A stretch of 64,000 bases of DNA from Lycorma delicatula (taxonomy: Eukaryota > Arthropoda > Insecta > Hemiptera > Fulgoridae), in NCBI RefSeq assembly GCF_047948215.1, contig NC_134465.1, forward strand, positions 10,702,522-10,766,521, given 5' to 3'. This document shows, piece after piece, positions 37,581 to 49,843 of this stretch. Within the stretch, counting starts at the first letter, position 1. Each line of letters opens with the position of its first letter. A program made the position numbers and the translations under genes. The notes under the pieces were generated by a model, which worked only from the letters and a program-made list of their open reading frames with translations, was not told the origin of the DNA and did no database searches.

Positions 37581-38759
37581 AGATTGCTACGTACACAACA
37601 GGAAACAAAAAAGAATAAATAAAGAACGTCCTGATCAGATAATTATTTTTAACATTCTACAAATGAAAGAACTTGTGAATTTTATGATTAAGAGTTTAAC
37701 GAGTCATAATTTAGTGTCCAAATAACAAGTCAGTCAAAAGGTTTATAACTGATACTGTTGAAATACAGTACATAAATTTTTAATGAATATAAATAATAAA
37801 TTTGACAATTCATTAAAGGTGATATTCAATTTCAGAGTAATTCCACACTAACTATAGACAAAGAGCTGTTATCAATAATTACTTAAGAAGTATAGATCAG
37901 GCAGAAATTTATTTTAAAGAAAATTATTAAGTTTAATAATAACAGATGTAGATAATAAGACATCTGTTTTTGGGTTATTTAAGCGGAAACAATTACATTT
38001 TGTTACATATCTATGTATTTATAAACAGCGTTCCATAATCAATTTACCAAAAGAAAAATGAAATAAATAATTAAAAAACATTTTATACATATGTTATATT
38101 GTAATTAACAATAAAAAATTGAGTTTTGGAATATCGGTAGAAGAAAATAAAAGTAGCAAGGCAACTTTTGAAATATTTGAAAAGTATCCTGAGTACTGGT
38201 TCAACAAACAATTACGTTAAATAAGTAATTTGAGATTCCAGGTAGTGTTCACAAACGTTTTGCCAAAAATTGTAGTCTCAATGATTCTTAAGAGGAATAA
38301 GTGGTCTAAGGCATGGAATAAAGCCCTGGACAAACGAAGCTGTTTAAACTTAATAGGTACAACAAAGTTTATTGGAGTGACTGCATTTGACATTTAATAA
38401 AATAAAGAGTTGAACTTCCTGGATTAAATGTCTTGTTAGGAATTCGGATTAGTGGAATCAAAAGTCCTAATATGTAAATCGAGAAAATATTTTGATGTTG
38501 TACAAATAATTTTGCCTAAGCTAAAAATAACAATTTGCATAAAAACTGTAACATTATTTGGCAACAAGGTACGCTCAACCATATCACAATCTAAATGCGG
38601 GTGAATTTCTAACATAAACTTCCTGGAATGGATTAGAAGATAAGGCACAATTAACCGATACCATAGTTTTGAGATCTTTTGTCATCTGATTTTTCCTTAT
38701 AAGGAGTACTTACTTAACAAGAGTTATTAATAGAAGACAAACATCTTTTCAGCATCTAA
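37581..38759. other. AT-rich stretch, nothing recognised
   Basis: The 70-residue minus-strand frame at 38436-38648 is unrecognised. Its proximity to the LINE relic at 38.8 kb suggests it may be eroded 3' flank of the same insertion. Confidence 0.4.
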
Positions 38760-38764
38760 AATAT

Positions 38765-39110
38765 AATGTTGTAAAAGAAGTTGACACCCTCAACAATCAC
38801 AACACAATGTGTTCTCCACAATTGTCGATCACGTATGACTTCTTTAAGCTGCACTATTGTCCTGCTGGTGTCGCTTTTGATGACGTGTCTGTGGTCATTG
38901 TGTTTTTCTTTTTCCAATGACCATACTGAGTGAGCATAACTGAAATTTCTAAGCAATTTGCGTGCATGACGGGGCCAAAGTATGTGAACTTAAATCTTGT
39001 GATTTTAGCTTAAAGTGAAATTTCCGGTTTTATATATTCAAAGGCTCCTTTGCTTGTGATTCTGACAGTCCATGGGATTCTCAACAGTCTATATTTAATA
39101 AGACATCTCT
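38765..39110 (-). pseudogene. C-terminal tail of a LINE-type reverse transcriptase protein
   Basis: Minus-strand frames read RILRIPWTV, KPEISL, AKITRFKFTYFGPVMHA, WSLEKEKH and finally LKEVIRDRQLWRTHC. This order (a LRIPWT-like word, KPEFSLEAKI-like, LKLSYFGHVMR-like, an EGKRRRGRP-like region, then a REAVRDRxxWR-like word) is the region after the reverse-transcriptase domain in RTE-like LINEs. Frames are shifted at least twice, with stops. The catalytic domain itself was not found, as expected for a 5'-truncated copy. The exact clade is not resolved. Confidence 0.6.
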
Positions 39111-41050
39111 CAAACAATTTGTTTTGTTTTATTACTCTATTTAGGCAGTTTATTTATCATTATTATAAAATGAATCAATAAAAAAAAATAGATTTAGGAA
39201 TAATTTGAAAATTTCATATAAATGAAAATGCAGATCAACTTTAGAGTTGTGATGAGATAAGAAACTAAAAAGAATTTTAAGTTTTATTAAAAACATAATC
39301 TTAATAAAAAATATCCAATAGACAAAATTTTCAAATTTCACTCTATTGGTTGGTGCTACTATCACTGTACACATGGGTTGATGATGAATACAGTAAACTT
39401 ACTGTATTGTTATTGTTATTTCCATGAAATAAATAATATATAAAACTTATTTTGATAAAACTGGTTTCAAAAATTTTACTATTAAATTTATTTCATTTAT
39501 AAAAATATTTTGAAAATTTAGTAAACGTATTGTTGGTAATTAGACATCAGACATTTTATTCCGAATAACATGTCTAAATGGAAAATAATAATGCATGGGC
39601 TTTTGTAATATACTATTGTTTTAAATAACTTTAAAATATTTGCAAATTTGATGTTATGAATAGAAATTGCAAAAGAAGTAAAATATCTTCTTGGACAGCT
39701 GACACAGGTGCTTACCATAATATTTCTTGGATCTCTGTGTTTGATATTCAATTTTTCCTTCTTTTAAACCTTTCAGTCTTCCTAACAATATATTTTTCAA
39801 AATTATTTTGAAACTATAAATTTTTCAGCGGTTTAAATAGAATATTATTATTTGAGTTTTTAAATAAATTGTGTACTGCAGCAAGAAAGCTGTTTATGTT
39901 TAGATAAAATTTAATTTTAATTTTTAAACCGCAGATACTACTTACATTTTAGAGTTGTGGGAGCTTAATGGAATTTTAACATATGTTTAAAGGCAAATCT
40001 GTAATGTGATATTTTATTCCATTTAAAGATAGGCCAAAACTGTCAACATTTTTCAACTGTATTCAACTTTCTCAAGATTTGGCTATTCAGAAGAGTAAAT
40101 CAAGATGGGAATAATTTAAATTATAGTTATTTACGGCTATAATTTAAATTATAGTTATTTAAGGTCTGGTTATTTACGGCTGCTGGAGGGACAAGGTAAA
40201 ATTTAGTTAATTTTACCTGTAAACTTCATCAGTAAAATTTAGTTCAATAGATTACCAACCATTTATTTTAACATTTTGAATGCTACGTACATAATATTGT
40301 GGTTTAATTAAATTAACACCAAATTGCAGACTGTAATATTATTGTACAACTTATGAAATTCGCTAAGTTTGTATGTAAAATAATAGAGTATTTTATTTAC
40401 ATTCAGAGATGTTTTAGGTAACTATATAATACTTTAACTATATATACTTTATAATTACATTTACAACAGTATGCACATATAACATTTGTGATTCAACAAG
40501 AAACACCTTTATCTTATATTATGAACCAAACATGTCCTGGACTTATTACATATAATCTCCAATTTAAAGATATTTCATGTTACTTCATAATAAAAAAATC
40601 ATCTCATTCAAAAGAGAGCATAAAATAAATTATTTATTTAAATGTTTTACATTTTTTATGAACTAATTTTTAATTTTCTTTTTCCTATAATTTTAATTTT
40701 TTAAATGAAAAACTGGATGCTAATATAAATTTTTTCTAAAAAATATGTCATTCAAATGCTACAAGTGATATATGGAATTTAAGAGAAAGTAAGGATTAAA
40801 CTAATATAAATGCTAGATATCTAAATTAATTAGAAAAAAAATACAGGTGGAAAAATGGCTAGCAACTAAAGTGTTAATTTTATATTTCTTTTTCTACAAA
40901 TCTAGCATTTATTTCTACAGTTCAACAGCATGACAATAATTACATGAAAGTCAGTTTTGATGTAACATTTTATATAAAAATGTAATTAATTATAAACATA
41001 CGTACATATTTTGTACTATGTACTTCATATAATGTACACATGTATTTTCT
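39111..41050. other. AT-rich stretch, nothing recognised
   Basis: A short duplicated word (GGCTATAATTTAAATTATAG type) occurs at about 40110-40180. The frames at 39150-39374 (-) and 39518-39751 (-) are unrecognised. Confidence 0.5.
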
Positions 41051-41107
41051 GTGTATGTGTATGTGTGTGTGTGTGTTTGTATGTGTGTGTGTGTGTGTGT
41101 GTGTGTA
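41051..41107. repeat. (TG)n microsatellite
   Basis: About 57 bp of TG dinucleotides with three interruptions. The minus-strand frame across it is an artefact of the repeat. Confidence 0.9.
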
Positions 41108-41138
41108 CCAACATGTATGTATTGAGGTATTATATATG

Positions 41139-42381
41139 AGTAAGGCAAAAAGTTTCAGGCCTGGATAAGAAAACATTCTTTTGGATACATTTTGATTTAT
41201 TTTTCTACATAGTCACCATTAAGAGGTCTTTACAATTAGCCCAACATTCCATAAGAGCATTCATGCCAGTTCAGTATGTCGATTTATCAAAAACTCCTTA
41301 CGGCAGTAGTAACTTCATTATTAGTAGAAAATCTCTTTCTTCCAAGTTATTTTTTTAGGTTATGAAACAACTGATATTCACTGGGAGCCAGATTTGGTGA
41401 ATGTGGAGAGTGTTGGAGCAATTCGAATCTTAATTCCTTGATTTTTGCCATTGTAATGACTGAAATATAACCTGGAGAGCATTGTCCTGGTGAAAAAGCA
41501 CTTTTTTTACCACATGCAATCGTTTTTTCTTATTTTCACTGAAATGCTGCAATAAAGTTGTATAATATTCACTATTTATTGTCTCACCTGTTTTAAGAAA
41601 ATCAATGAAAATTATTCCACGTGCATCCCAAAAAACAGTTGCCATAACTCTTTCGTGTGAAAAGACATTTTCACTATATTTTTAAATAATTTTCAACCCA
41701 TTATTTTGACTGCTGTTTTGTCTTTGGAGTGTAGTGATGTACGCAAGTCTCATCAAACGTCACAAATCGATGTAAAAGTTCCTTTGGATTGTGCTGAAAG
41801 AGACAAATTGCTTGAAATGTTTTTTTTTTTTTTTTTACTGTTTTTGGTCAGGCATGAGCAAATGTGGCATCCATCTAACTTGTTCATGAACAAATGTTGC
41901 ATACACTTCTGTTCAAATGCCTACGTACTTGTTCATTATCAACTCGTTCACTATCACTTGTCAACTGCCAAATGATTTTATGCTCTTTTTCTACCAATTC
42001 TGGCATAGTCACTTCAGAAGGGTGTCTACAGCATGGTTTATCACTAGTGCCTGTTAAACCCATTTTAAATTTTGCAAACTGTTGAATTTGATGGAGAAGA
42101 GTCTCCCAATGTCATACCAAGAATTCTTTAATTTCCTTTCCACTCAAGCCTTTCAGAATAAAGAATTTTATCACTGCACGAATTTCCAAATTTTTCCATT
42201 TTTAAAAAATATCCTAATTCTCCAATTTGATGGACTGTACATTCTATACTAAGTAATGCAGTGGCTTGAAAATCTTACAGTAACCTAATGAAGAATGGAA
42301 TCTTGCAACACTATCAAGAAATTAAGCATTCTAATGCCATCTCTATGTGAGGCCCAGAACTTTTCACCCCACCCTTGTATA
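41139..42381 (-). mobile_element. Mariner element, full length but degraded
   Basis: The ends are inverted relative to each other: TAAGGCAAAAAGTTTCAGGC (41141) and, reversed at the right, ACAAGGGTGGGGTGAAAAGT then TCTGGGCCTC (to 42379). The spacing of ~1.24 kb is the usual length of a mariner. The enclosed minus-strand transposase is recognisable across most of its length but split by shifts. The probable TA target duplication is blurred by the TA-rich flanks. It lies well downstream of the ArfGAP gene. Confidence 0.8.
41190..42199 (-). pseudogene. Mariner transposase pseudogene
   Basis: The minus strand starts MEKF at 42199. After a frameshift come IRAVIKFFILKGLSGKEI, typical of the N-terminal DNA-binding domain, and, further on, TFDETCVHHYTPKTKQQ, which carries the first catalytic aspartate. 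The best-preserved block (41430-41645) runs MATVFWDARGIIFIDFL, GETINSEYYTTLL and VLFHQDNA. VFWDARGI and FHQDNA are hallmark motifs, the latter with the second aspartate. After DNA the frame is lost where the family continues with a PAH-like motif. The third aspartate region is only faint. Frameshifts and stops make it inactive. Confidence 0.85.
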
Positions 42382-43890
42382 TAAAGTGGCTTACAAAAAC
42401 AGAAACCTTTAAATCTGTAGTGGTAGCCCATAAGGATCGGTAGACCTGAATAACAAAGTTATCATACTGCTCTCCAGCTTTGTTATCATGAAGACAATAA
42501 CTGTAAAGAAATTGCATTGTTCCTTGATTTCATAAACACATCAGCCCAAAATCTTTAAAAAAACAGGTTCATCTCAGGAAAATTACCTGCTGTTTTTCTA
42601 ATCATGAACATTTTTAAATTTAACTGTTAAATTAATTTTTTCCTTATAAGATACAGATAGGCACGAAATCTCAAATCAAATAATACAGAAAACAAGTTTG
42701 TAAAGATTAATGACAAAAATAAATTAGAAACAAAAACTTTATTCATAATTTGGGATGATGCAGGAAGCTCATTTTCACCAGAATGTTTTGTTGATAAACT
42801 AAATTTACATTATTGAGGTTAATGAGATCTTAGTGAGCTTTACTAAAACTCAGCTGTCATTAACCTTGCATTATTTTGAAAATGAAGGTCTTGTGAATAC
42901 TTCATAACTCCAAATTTTACTTTTCTGATGGAAGAGACTTTTTCAAATAAATAACAACATATTTGTTTTCAAAATGGTGCATCATAATAACACAGTGATA
43001 ATATATAGCATTCAAGAACCTCCGACTACACAGCATGCAAGTTTTTTTTTGTAGTAACAAATAAAAAATAAAGGGTAAACTAGTCACAGGTTCAATTACT
43101 ACAAAACTGAAAAAAAATTTGAAAAATCTAGATCTTAAAACAGAGATAATTAAACAAATTTAGATTATTATATACAAATGATTTAGCTGACTAATGCATA
43201 TTTCCAAAAAAAATTCCTTTACAAAGATAAGACATCTACAAAGGACTACTCGGAGAATGTAAACCATCAAATATTTTTATTATTTAAAAAATAAATAATT
43301 GATAAAAAGATTTTTTTATATAAATTTAATTTTTTTAAATTGAAAATGTTTAATTTTTTCAAAATTATTCATATAAACTAAATTAATCTTAATTTTTCTT
43401 TAATTAGATATAAATCTAATTAAAGTTTTTGTGTGATTTTTTTTTAATAAAATATATTTAACATACAACACAACCAAACGTTATCATAACAATAAATAAA
43501 ATATAATTTCACATACATAATCTATTTATAAACTAAATATTGTTACACATTATGCAACTGAAAACAATATGTCATAAATAAGTAAGAATATTTAATATTT
43601 TTCAATTCCAAAACACAAATATTTAAAGCAATCAATAATATAATAAATAATATTTACTACATTTTTAATAATGAATTAAATCATTTTATTTAATATTACA
43701 GATTATAAGGGCAGAAAAACTTAATTTTTATTTTATTTATACAAACACAAAAATAAATAACTACTTAAGTGTGAAAATTATTAGAATAAGTGTGATTTTT
43801 TTCTTTTTTTTCTACTTTTAAGTAAAAGCAAATATAATTAATTTTTCTTTTGAAAATTCAAATAATTCAGCAACATATTGACTACTGTGC
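42382..43890. other. AT-rich stretch, nothing recognised
   Basis: Very AT-rich; the frame at 42314-42517 (-) overlaps the mariner edge and is not a gene. A-box or coding signals are absent. Confidence 0.5.
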
Positions 43891-44322
43891 TAATTCAATA
43901 TTAATTGAAACTTAACTACCAAAAAAATAGTAAACATAAGTAAACTTATCAAAATAACACCAAAAATCGATTTTTGCAGGATCCTGCATCATCAGCTGGT
44001 ATTCAATTCTACAATTACATCAACATCAACATTTTTTTTTAAATTTAGAAATGCCTAACTATTACCGTTTATAATCCTGAAACTTATTAGACGAACAGGC
44101 AACTCTGACACCAATCACCGGAATGACGTAAACTAATTTGTTTTAACAGTGATAATATTTTTTTGAAAATTTAGAAATCTTTAATTATTAATTTTGGAGT
44201 AATTGTAGAATTGAATACCAATGCGGGATCCTGCAGAAATTGATTTTTGGTGTTATTAGTTTGGTGAGTTTATTTATTTATTTACTGTGTTTTGGTAGTT
44301 AAGTTTCAATTAATATTGAATT
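43891..44322. mobile_element. 432-bp fold-back/MITE with perfect 30-bp ends
   Basis: The outer 30 bases at 43891-43920 (TAATTCAATATTAATTGAAA then CTTAACTACC) are the exact reverse complement of 44293-44322. Inside, TGGTATTCAATTCTACAATT at 43997 is exactly mirrored by the 21 bases at 44200-44220. GGATCCTGCA and the CACCAAAAATCGATTTTTGC segment are also mirrored. No coding sequence lies between the arms. It stands 313 bp upstream of the Tc1 relic start and may be a non-autonomous relative or an independent insertion. Confidence 0.85.
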
Positions 44323-44634
44323 AATATTTCATCTCTTAAGAATGATTTGGCGCATATATTTTTTTTAATTTTGAGTGATTTCAACATATTTAAAAACATT
44401 TTTTCACAAATATGTCACATTTCCATCCCTGAGTAGAGAAATTAGCTGGTTAACAGATGACTTTCAAAGTAAGATTATCTTATGTTTTGGTATTGTATCA
44501 TTATTTCACGTTGTTACAGGTTACTTGGAGAATTTTTGAGCAACTTTTACAGTTTTAGTGAACTTTCCCAACTTGTAAATTAAATATTTATATTCTAAGA
44601 ACTTTGTGAGTGTTTTGTTAAGGAATTTTAGACA

Positions 44635-45718
44635 ATGGACAAAATTAGTGATCTTTCCCCTAGAAAAGTGGCTCTGGCCAAGTGTCTTCTACAAGAAAAA
44701 TTATTTATATATATAACGAGAAATAGCAGATAGGTTAAAAATTTTGCAAAACATCTTTGTGCAGATTGAATAAGTCTTTAGACTGGCACTATGTATGCAT
44801 CCTCTTGTGTAGGAAAATGTTGTTAGAAGAATAAATTTATACCAAGGAGAAAGAATACTAATTCAAATTACGAAAAACAACAGATGAGCCATCAGCAAAA
44901 ACTTGAAAATGAGTACGGAGTAAATTTGTGATTTTTCTGTATGTCGAAGATTGATTGTTGCTGGACTACTACTACTCTACATGCAGTCCTCGAAAGAAGG
45001 CTACAATTACACTTGTTATGGCAAAAGAGGCTTCTTTATGCAAAAGAAATACAAGAATAAATCAGAAAGAAATATTAAATTTCCTTTAAATATTCAGTAA
45101 ATTTTGTTCACTTTTTCTTAAAAACATTTTTTAATACAAGAGTATTGAAAAGTATTAACTAAAATTTTAAGAGCACAGCTGCCTTAGGACTTTTTATTTG
45201 TAAGCTGAATTGTGATAAATACTGTACTGAAGGATGTTTTTATCCTTTGATAAAAAGATCTAAATTTTTTTTTAATAGATCCACTTTTGCAATATCAGAA
45301 AAAAGCAGCCAATACGTTAAGACATGCTGATGAAAAATTCTTGGTATTCTTGAAAATACTTGAAAGTAGGTTGTTATCTATTAGTATAAGTACTTGAAAA
45401 AAAGGTTGTTACCACAATTAATGAACTGGTTCCCAAATAATGACTTCACACTCATACGCGATTGTGAACTGTGCCATAACACAAACTCCATTAAAGAGTT
45501 TTTAAACAAAAACAATACAAAAACCCTGGCATGGCTTGAAAATAGCTCAAATATGAGCCCTGTAAAGAACCTTTGGTCAATTGTGAAGAGGAGATTGAAG
45601 AAAATTGTCATTACAACAAATGTCAATTATAACGAAACAAATTAAAATTCAGCACCATAATGACGAAATTAAAGACTCTTGGAAGAAATTTGTGGAAAAC
45701 ATGCCAAAAATGTATTGA
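44635..45718 (+). pseudogene. Tc1-type (DD34E) transposase pseudogene
   Basis: It begins MDKISDLSPRKVALAKCLLQ at 44635 and ends near WKKFVENMPK at 45718, a normal span for a Tc1-like gene with decay in between. The best block (45394-45645) contains WFPNNDFTLIRDCELCHNTN, IKEFLNKNNTKTLAW, NMSPVKNLWS and VKRRLKK. The aspartate of RDCELCH and the residue at SPVKNLW are separated by exactly 34 positions, the DD34E geometry. The catalytic glutamate is replaced by lysine (codon AAG at 45565-45567). With the frameshifts this makes it inactive. The first aspartate is not clearly visible. Confidence 0.85.
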
Positions 45719-46038
45719 ACCACTAATAAAAGAGCAAGGGGATGCATATTACTGTCATTTTTTAAATAGAGGAATATTTCATTGATGTTTTTTTTTAAAT
45801 TCGCGATTATTCTAATAATTTTCACATCTTTGTATTTTAAAATGCCGGACCGTTGGATTTAAACATTATACAACGTTGAAAGAAGGAATTATTTAAATTT
45901 ATAATTATTTAATTAGTCATTAAAAACAAAAGGATATATTATCAAAAACAATAATAGAGTAGTGCAAGCTTACCGACATAATAGATGATAATATATATTT
46001 ATAACTACATATATACAAAAATAAATTGAAGCTATGTA
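45719..46038 (-). other. Putative 3' UTR of the ArfGAP gene
   Basis: AT-rich DNA directly downstream (minus strand) of the stop codon at 46039-46041. No clear poly(A) signal could be chosen among AT-rich words, so the transcript end is not defined. It stops short of the Tc1 relic. Confidence 0.35.
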
Positions 46039-46059
46039 TCAGTACCCTCCATATTTCTC
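46039..46059 (-). CDS. ArfGAP3: ArfGAP2/3-type protein, terminal coding exon (6 residues plus stop)
   Basis: On the minus strand a long pyrimidine tract ending TTTTTTGTTATAG leads into GAGAAATATGGAGGGTACTG followed by A. This reads EKYGGY and a stop in the phase 0 required by the exon at 53253-53459, whose last residues are NGVMSSIS. Family members end with a conserved short amphipathic segment followed by a QDRYG- or EKYG-like tail, so the join NGVMSSIS-EKYGGY is the expected C-terminus. The exon is only 21 coding bases and follows a 7.2-kb intron. The alternative is that translation reads into the intron after SSIS, but the strong donor at 53252 and this matching tail make splicing more likely. 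RNA evidence would settle it. Confidence 0.8.
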   Translation of the reverse strand, partial: EKYGGY

Positions 46060-49000
46060 CTATAACAAAAAAGAAAAAACAAAAAATTAATTTAATTCTT
46101 TTTTACAATGGCAAGTGGCAATGACAGATGTTTTTATAAATATGATGCAACTGTTGAAAATCAACATCTGTTTATTCCTATTAGTAAATGTTTTGAGAAA
46201 CATTAGTAAATGTTGAGGCATATATTTTAGTCTCACCTGGACTCATACAATAGACATATTTTTTTATTATTACACATACGTCAACATTTTAAAAATATTA
46301 CTGCAATAGCTGTTGATTGTAAACTAATTTTCTAGTTGAAGTACAAAGTTGTCATGTTAGGTTGTATTAAAAAACTATTGTACGTTCTAAATTTTTACGC
46401 ATAAAAATATCCAATGAATCTATAAAATATTTTTTTCAAAAAGGAATTTCCACAAAATAATATTAAATAATTACTAGATAAATGAAGAATATAATATACA
46501 TCATGTTACTCAGGGAACAAACAGTCATGCAATGTAGCCACAACGCAGAAAGATATAAAACATTACTTATATTTGGATTAATTTGCATCCTAATTTAATA
46601 TTACTAGACATAAAAAATGAACAAAATCATGGTAAATTATTATTAATAATTATTTTTCACTCCTTTTACTGCATCTTATTACATATAGGGAATTTAACAA
46701 AAATAAAATATAACTTTAAAAAAAAAAATATTTTAAGTAAAATTGAGAGAATATTCTTTTTTTAAACGTAATAAAACTACATGGAATAAACTTATTAATG
46801 TAAAATAATAAAAATACATAATTATGGATAATTGCAGCCAGAATAACAAAACTGAGTATAACTATAGTTAAGATTGGGTAAAACTACTTTCTGCTTTTAG
46901 AGTAAAAACATTTTTTTGACTATAAAACTGAAACGATGTGAATATTACCATAACTAATAAGACATAACCATTATCAACATACCATGAAACCCTGTTTATC
47001 TGAATCGGTGATTTATTTACAACATGACTTACTTTTTTTCATTTGAAATTACATACAGCAGTTTAATTTTACAAAAAAACATGCTAAAAACAGGTTATTA
47101 TAAATAATTATTATAAGCTATCAATCAGTACATCAGTACTATAATTATTTTAACACAACAGATACTTCTTAGATTTATGAATTTTCATGTTACATTATAC
47201 AGAACTGTAGTAAAGCAAAAATTTATTGTTAATTGCAATAAATTAATCAGCCGCTACCAATAATAAAGATGGCATTTACATGATCGAGATATCCTGGGAG
47301 AAAATAAAAGGAAAATTGACTATCAACAAATCATGAGAAAAAAATCCCCTTTGAATTGATAGAGCACTGAAAAATAAATCTTCGGTAGAAAATCAGTGAC
47401 CTACCTACATATTTGTCAGAAATTTAACAATGTTTTTAAAAAATAACCAATGCTCAAAATCTACAGAAATGTTAAATTTCTTTGCAATGCAATAACGATC
47501 GTCATGAAATTTTCACAAAAGATAAAACAGATGCAACTTCTTCTAAAAACAATGTTAAGGATGAAATCTCAAGCGAGCGAACTTATTTACAACATCAACT
47601 AGATACTAAATTCTTGGGTTTAATAGTTACTGAATGTTTTTGAATGTTTTTTAATAGTTACTGAATGCTTAATTAATGTTCAATAAATAAAAACAAAAAA
47701 ATTAATCATTTTTTTCTCAAAATATACATTTAACTGTGTACTACTTATTTTCAGAAAACTGTTTGTGGTGTTAGATGGTGTACATCTGCATGTTAACTAT
47801 TTAAAAAAAGAATATTTTTCAGTATTCTTCTCTAACAGATTTCTAGTTGTTAATTCTTCTATTAATTTACTCGCTCTAGTTTCACGCTAGATTCATAGTA
47901 ATCTATTTACACACTATAATATTTCACACTAGCTATTCACTCTTATACGAATTATATCAATCTTTGACAAATCTTTACGACAAGTGGGTGACATTTTTAT
48001 TAATAAATATTTTACACTGTAAATTGATTAACTGTGATAGTGTGAGGTAAATTTGTTTAGAGAAATAATTTGAATAATTTGTATGCATTAAATGTAATGA
48101 GTGTTAACAATATAGAAGCACAAATTAGAATCTAATTCGGTGATTAAAAAAAAATCAAAAGCAATACTTAGAAATATTTAATAGTAAATGAAACCCTCTA
48201 ACAGCCACCTTTAAACTACAGACTACAAAAAAGAGATACCGATCAACAGATTAGATGCGGAAAAAACAATTTTAACATTAAATTTTTATGTAGTTAATAA
48301 AAATATATTGTACTGCATTAAAACATTATATTTCATGTTTATGCAAATATGGTCTTCACATTTTATTGAAAGATGTTGCACGAGTATTAATTGCACATTG
48401 CAAATGATGTTTATTTATTCAACCATCTAAGTTCTATTAGCACCAGTTTTACATACAATAAATATCAAAATATTCTGTAAATAACATTGACATCTATGAA
48501 TACAAAACATTATTTGATACCCATTTTCCAAAAAAAGAGGCAAATAATCGGTTACTGCTGTTGGAAATCTAAGTCAATGGAAATTTTAAATGTTTTAAAT
48601 CTTATATCCAGCAGTTAACAAAGTTTGCAGATGAGGCTAAGACAATGAATCTTTACCAAAAATTACATTGTAAATTAACATGATACACAACATACTAAAA
48701 TTGTACAGAAGTTACTAGAATTAAAAAAAAACCAATCACGATATTGTTCATCAGACAAAACTAACAAAAACAAATTCAACATTTCTTTTTATTAAAATAA
48801 TGAATAAAATGAGTTTATTATTTTATTTCTTATGTTTCCTGAACAACTTTTAATTTGCTTTTAATACTTTCCTCTTCTTTAGGAAAAATTCTCCTTAATT
48901 ATGCTGAACATTATAAGCAATTCTTAATCACGTCTGTAATTTGTATTGGATTAAAGCAACTAATAATTAAAAAAAAAAAGACTCAGCTCTGTATACCAAT

Positions 49001-49365
49001 CAGAGGTTTCACTGTAATTAAAAAAGTATACACCAAAACAACAGAGAGATTCAAATGATGTTGTCAATTTCATCAAATAGTAGTCTACTTTTTATCTTTT
49101 TTTAGTTTGGTAATTTTTTAAATTTATAATACACAATAAAAATCCTGAGAAGAATTCAAGAAGAACGCATTAAAAAACTGTCTATTGCATGATTATTATT
49201 ACTTTTTGTCACATTTCAATAATTTTTGTTTCACAGGTCTATTAATAAGCAGGTTTAAACAGAAAATCCCAACTATATAGCAATTATTTATCCATAAAAA
49301 TGTTGCTAAAAAAGATGATAATGGATTACAAAATTCTATATGAATACCAACAAGCAACCAAAATC

Positions 49366-49843
49366 ACCATAATGATGGTCTGGGAGTTATAAACTCTTTT
49401 ACAGAAAACTGAAAATTATAGTAACACAGGAATTTATAGTACTTTTTACTTAATTTTTTACTTTATTGTAAGAATAAAAAAAATACCACAATGATGGTCT
49501 GGGAGTTATAAACTCTTTTACAGAAAACTGAAAATTATAGTAACACAGGAATTTATAGTACTTTTTACTTAATTTTTTACTTTATTGTAAGAATAAAAAA
49601 AATACCACAATGATGGTCTGGGAGTTATAAACTCTTTTACAGAAAACTGAAAATTATAGTAACACAGGAATTTATAGTACTTTTTACTTAATTTTTTACT
49701 TTATTGTAAGAATAAAAAAAATACCACAATGATGGTCTGGGAGTTATAAACTCTTTTACAGAAAACTGAAAATTATAGTAACACAGGAATTTATAGTACT
49801 TTTTACTTAATTTTTTACTTCATTGTAAGAATAAAAAAAATAA
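49366..49843. repeat. Minisatellite: four near-identical 119-bp units
   Basis: The phrase ATGATGGTCTGGGAGTTATA begins at 49372, 49491, 49610 and 49729, exactly 119 bp apart. The units differ by only one or two bases (CCATAATG versus CCACAATG at the start, TTTATTG versus TTCATTG in the last). Near-identity means recent expansion or ongoing homogenisation. There are no unique spacers, so this is not a CRISPR array. It lies inside the last ArfGAP intron. Confidence 0.97.

Noticed and set aside
40970..41176. Minus-strand frame with a Thr-His repeat protein
   Set aside because: It is simply the translation of the (TG)n microsatellite.
49366..49843. CRISPR-like periodic array
   Set aside because: The 119-bp units are identical throughout with no unique spacers, and the context is a eukaryotic intron; it is a minisatellite.
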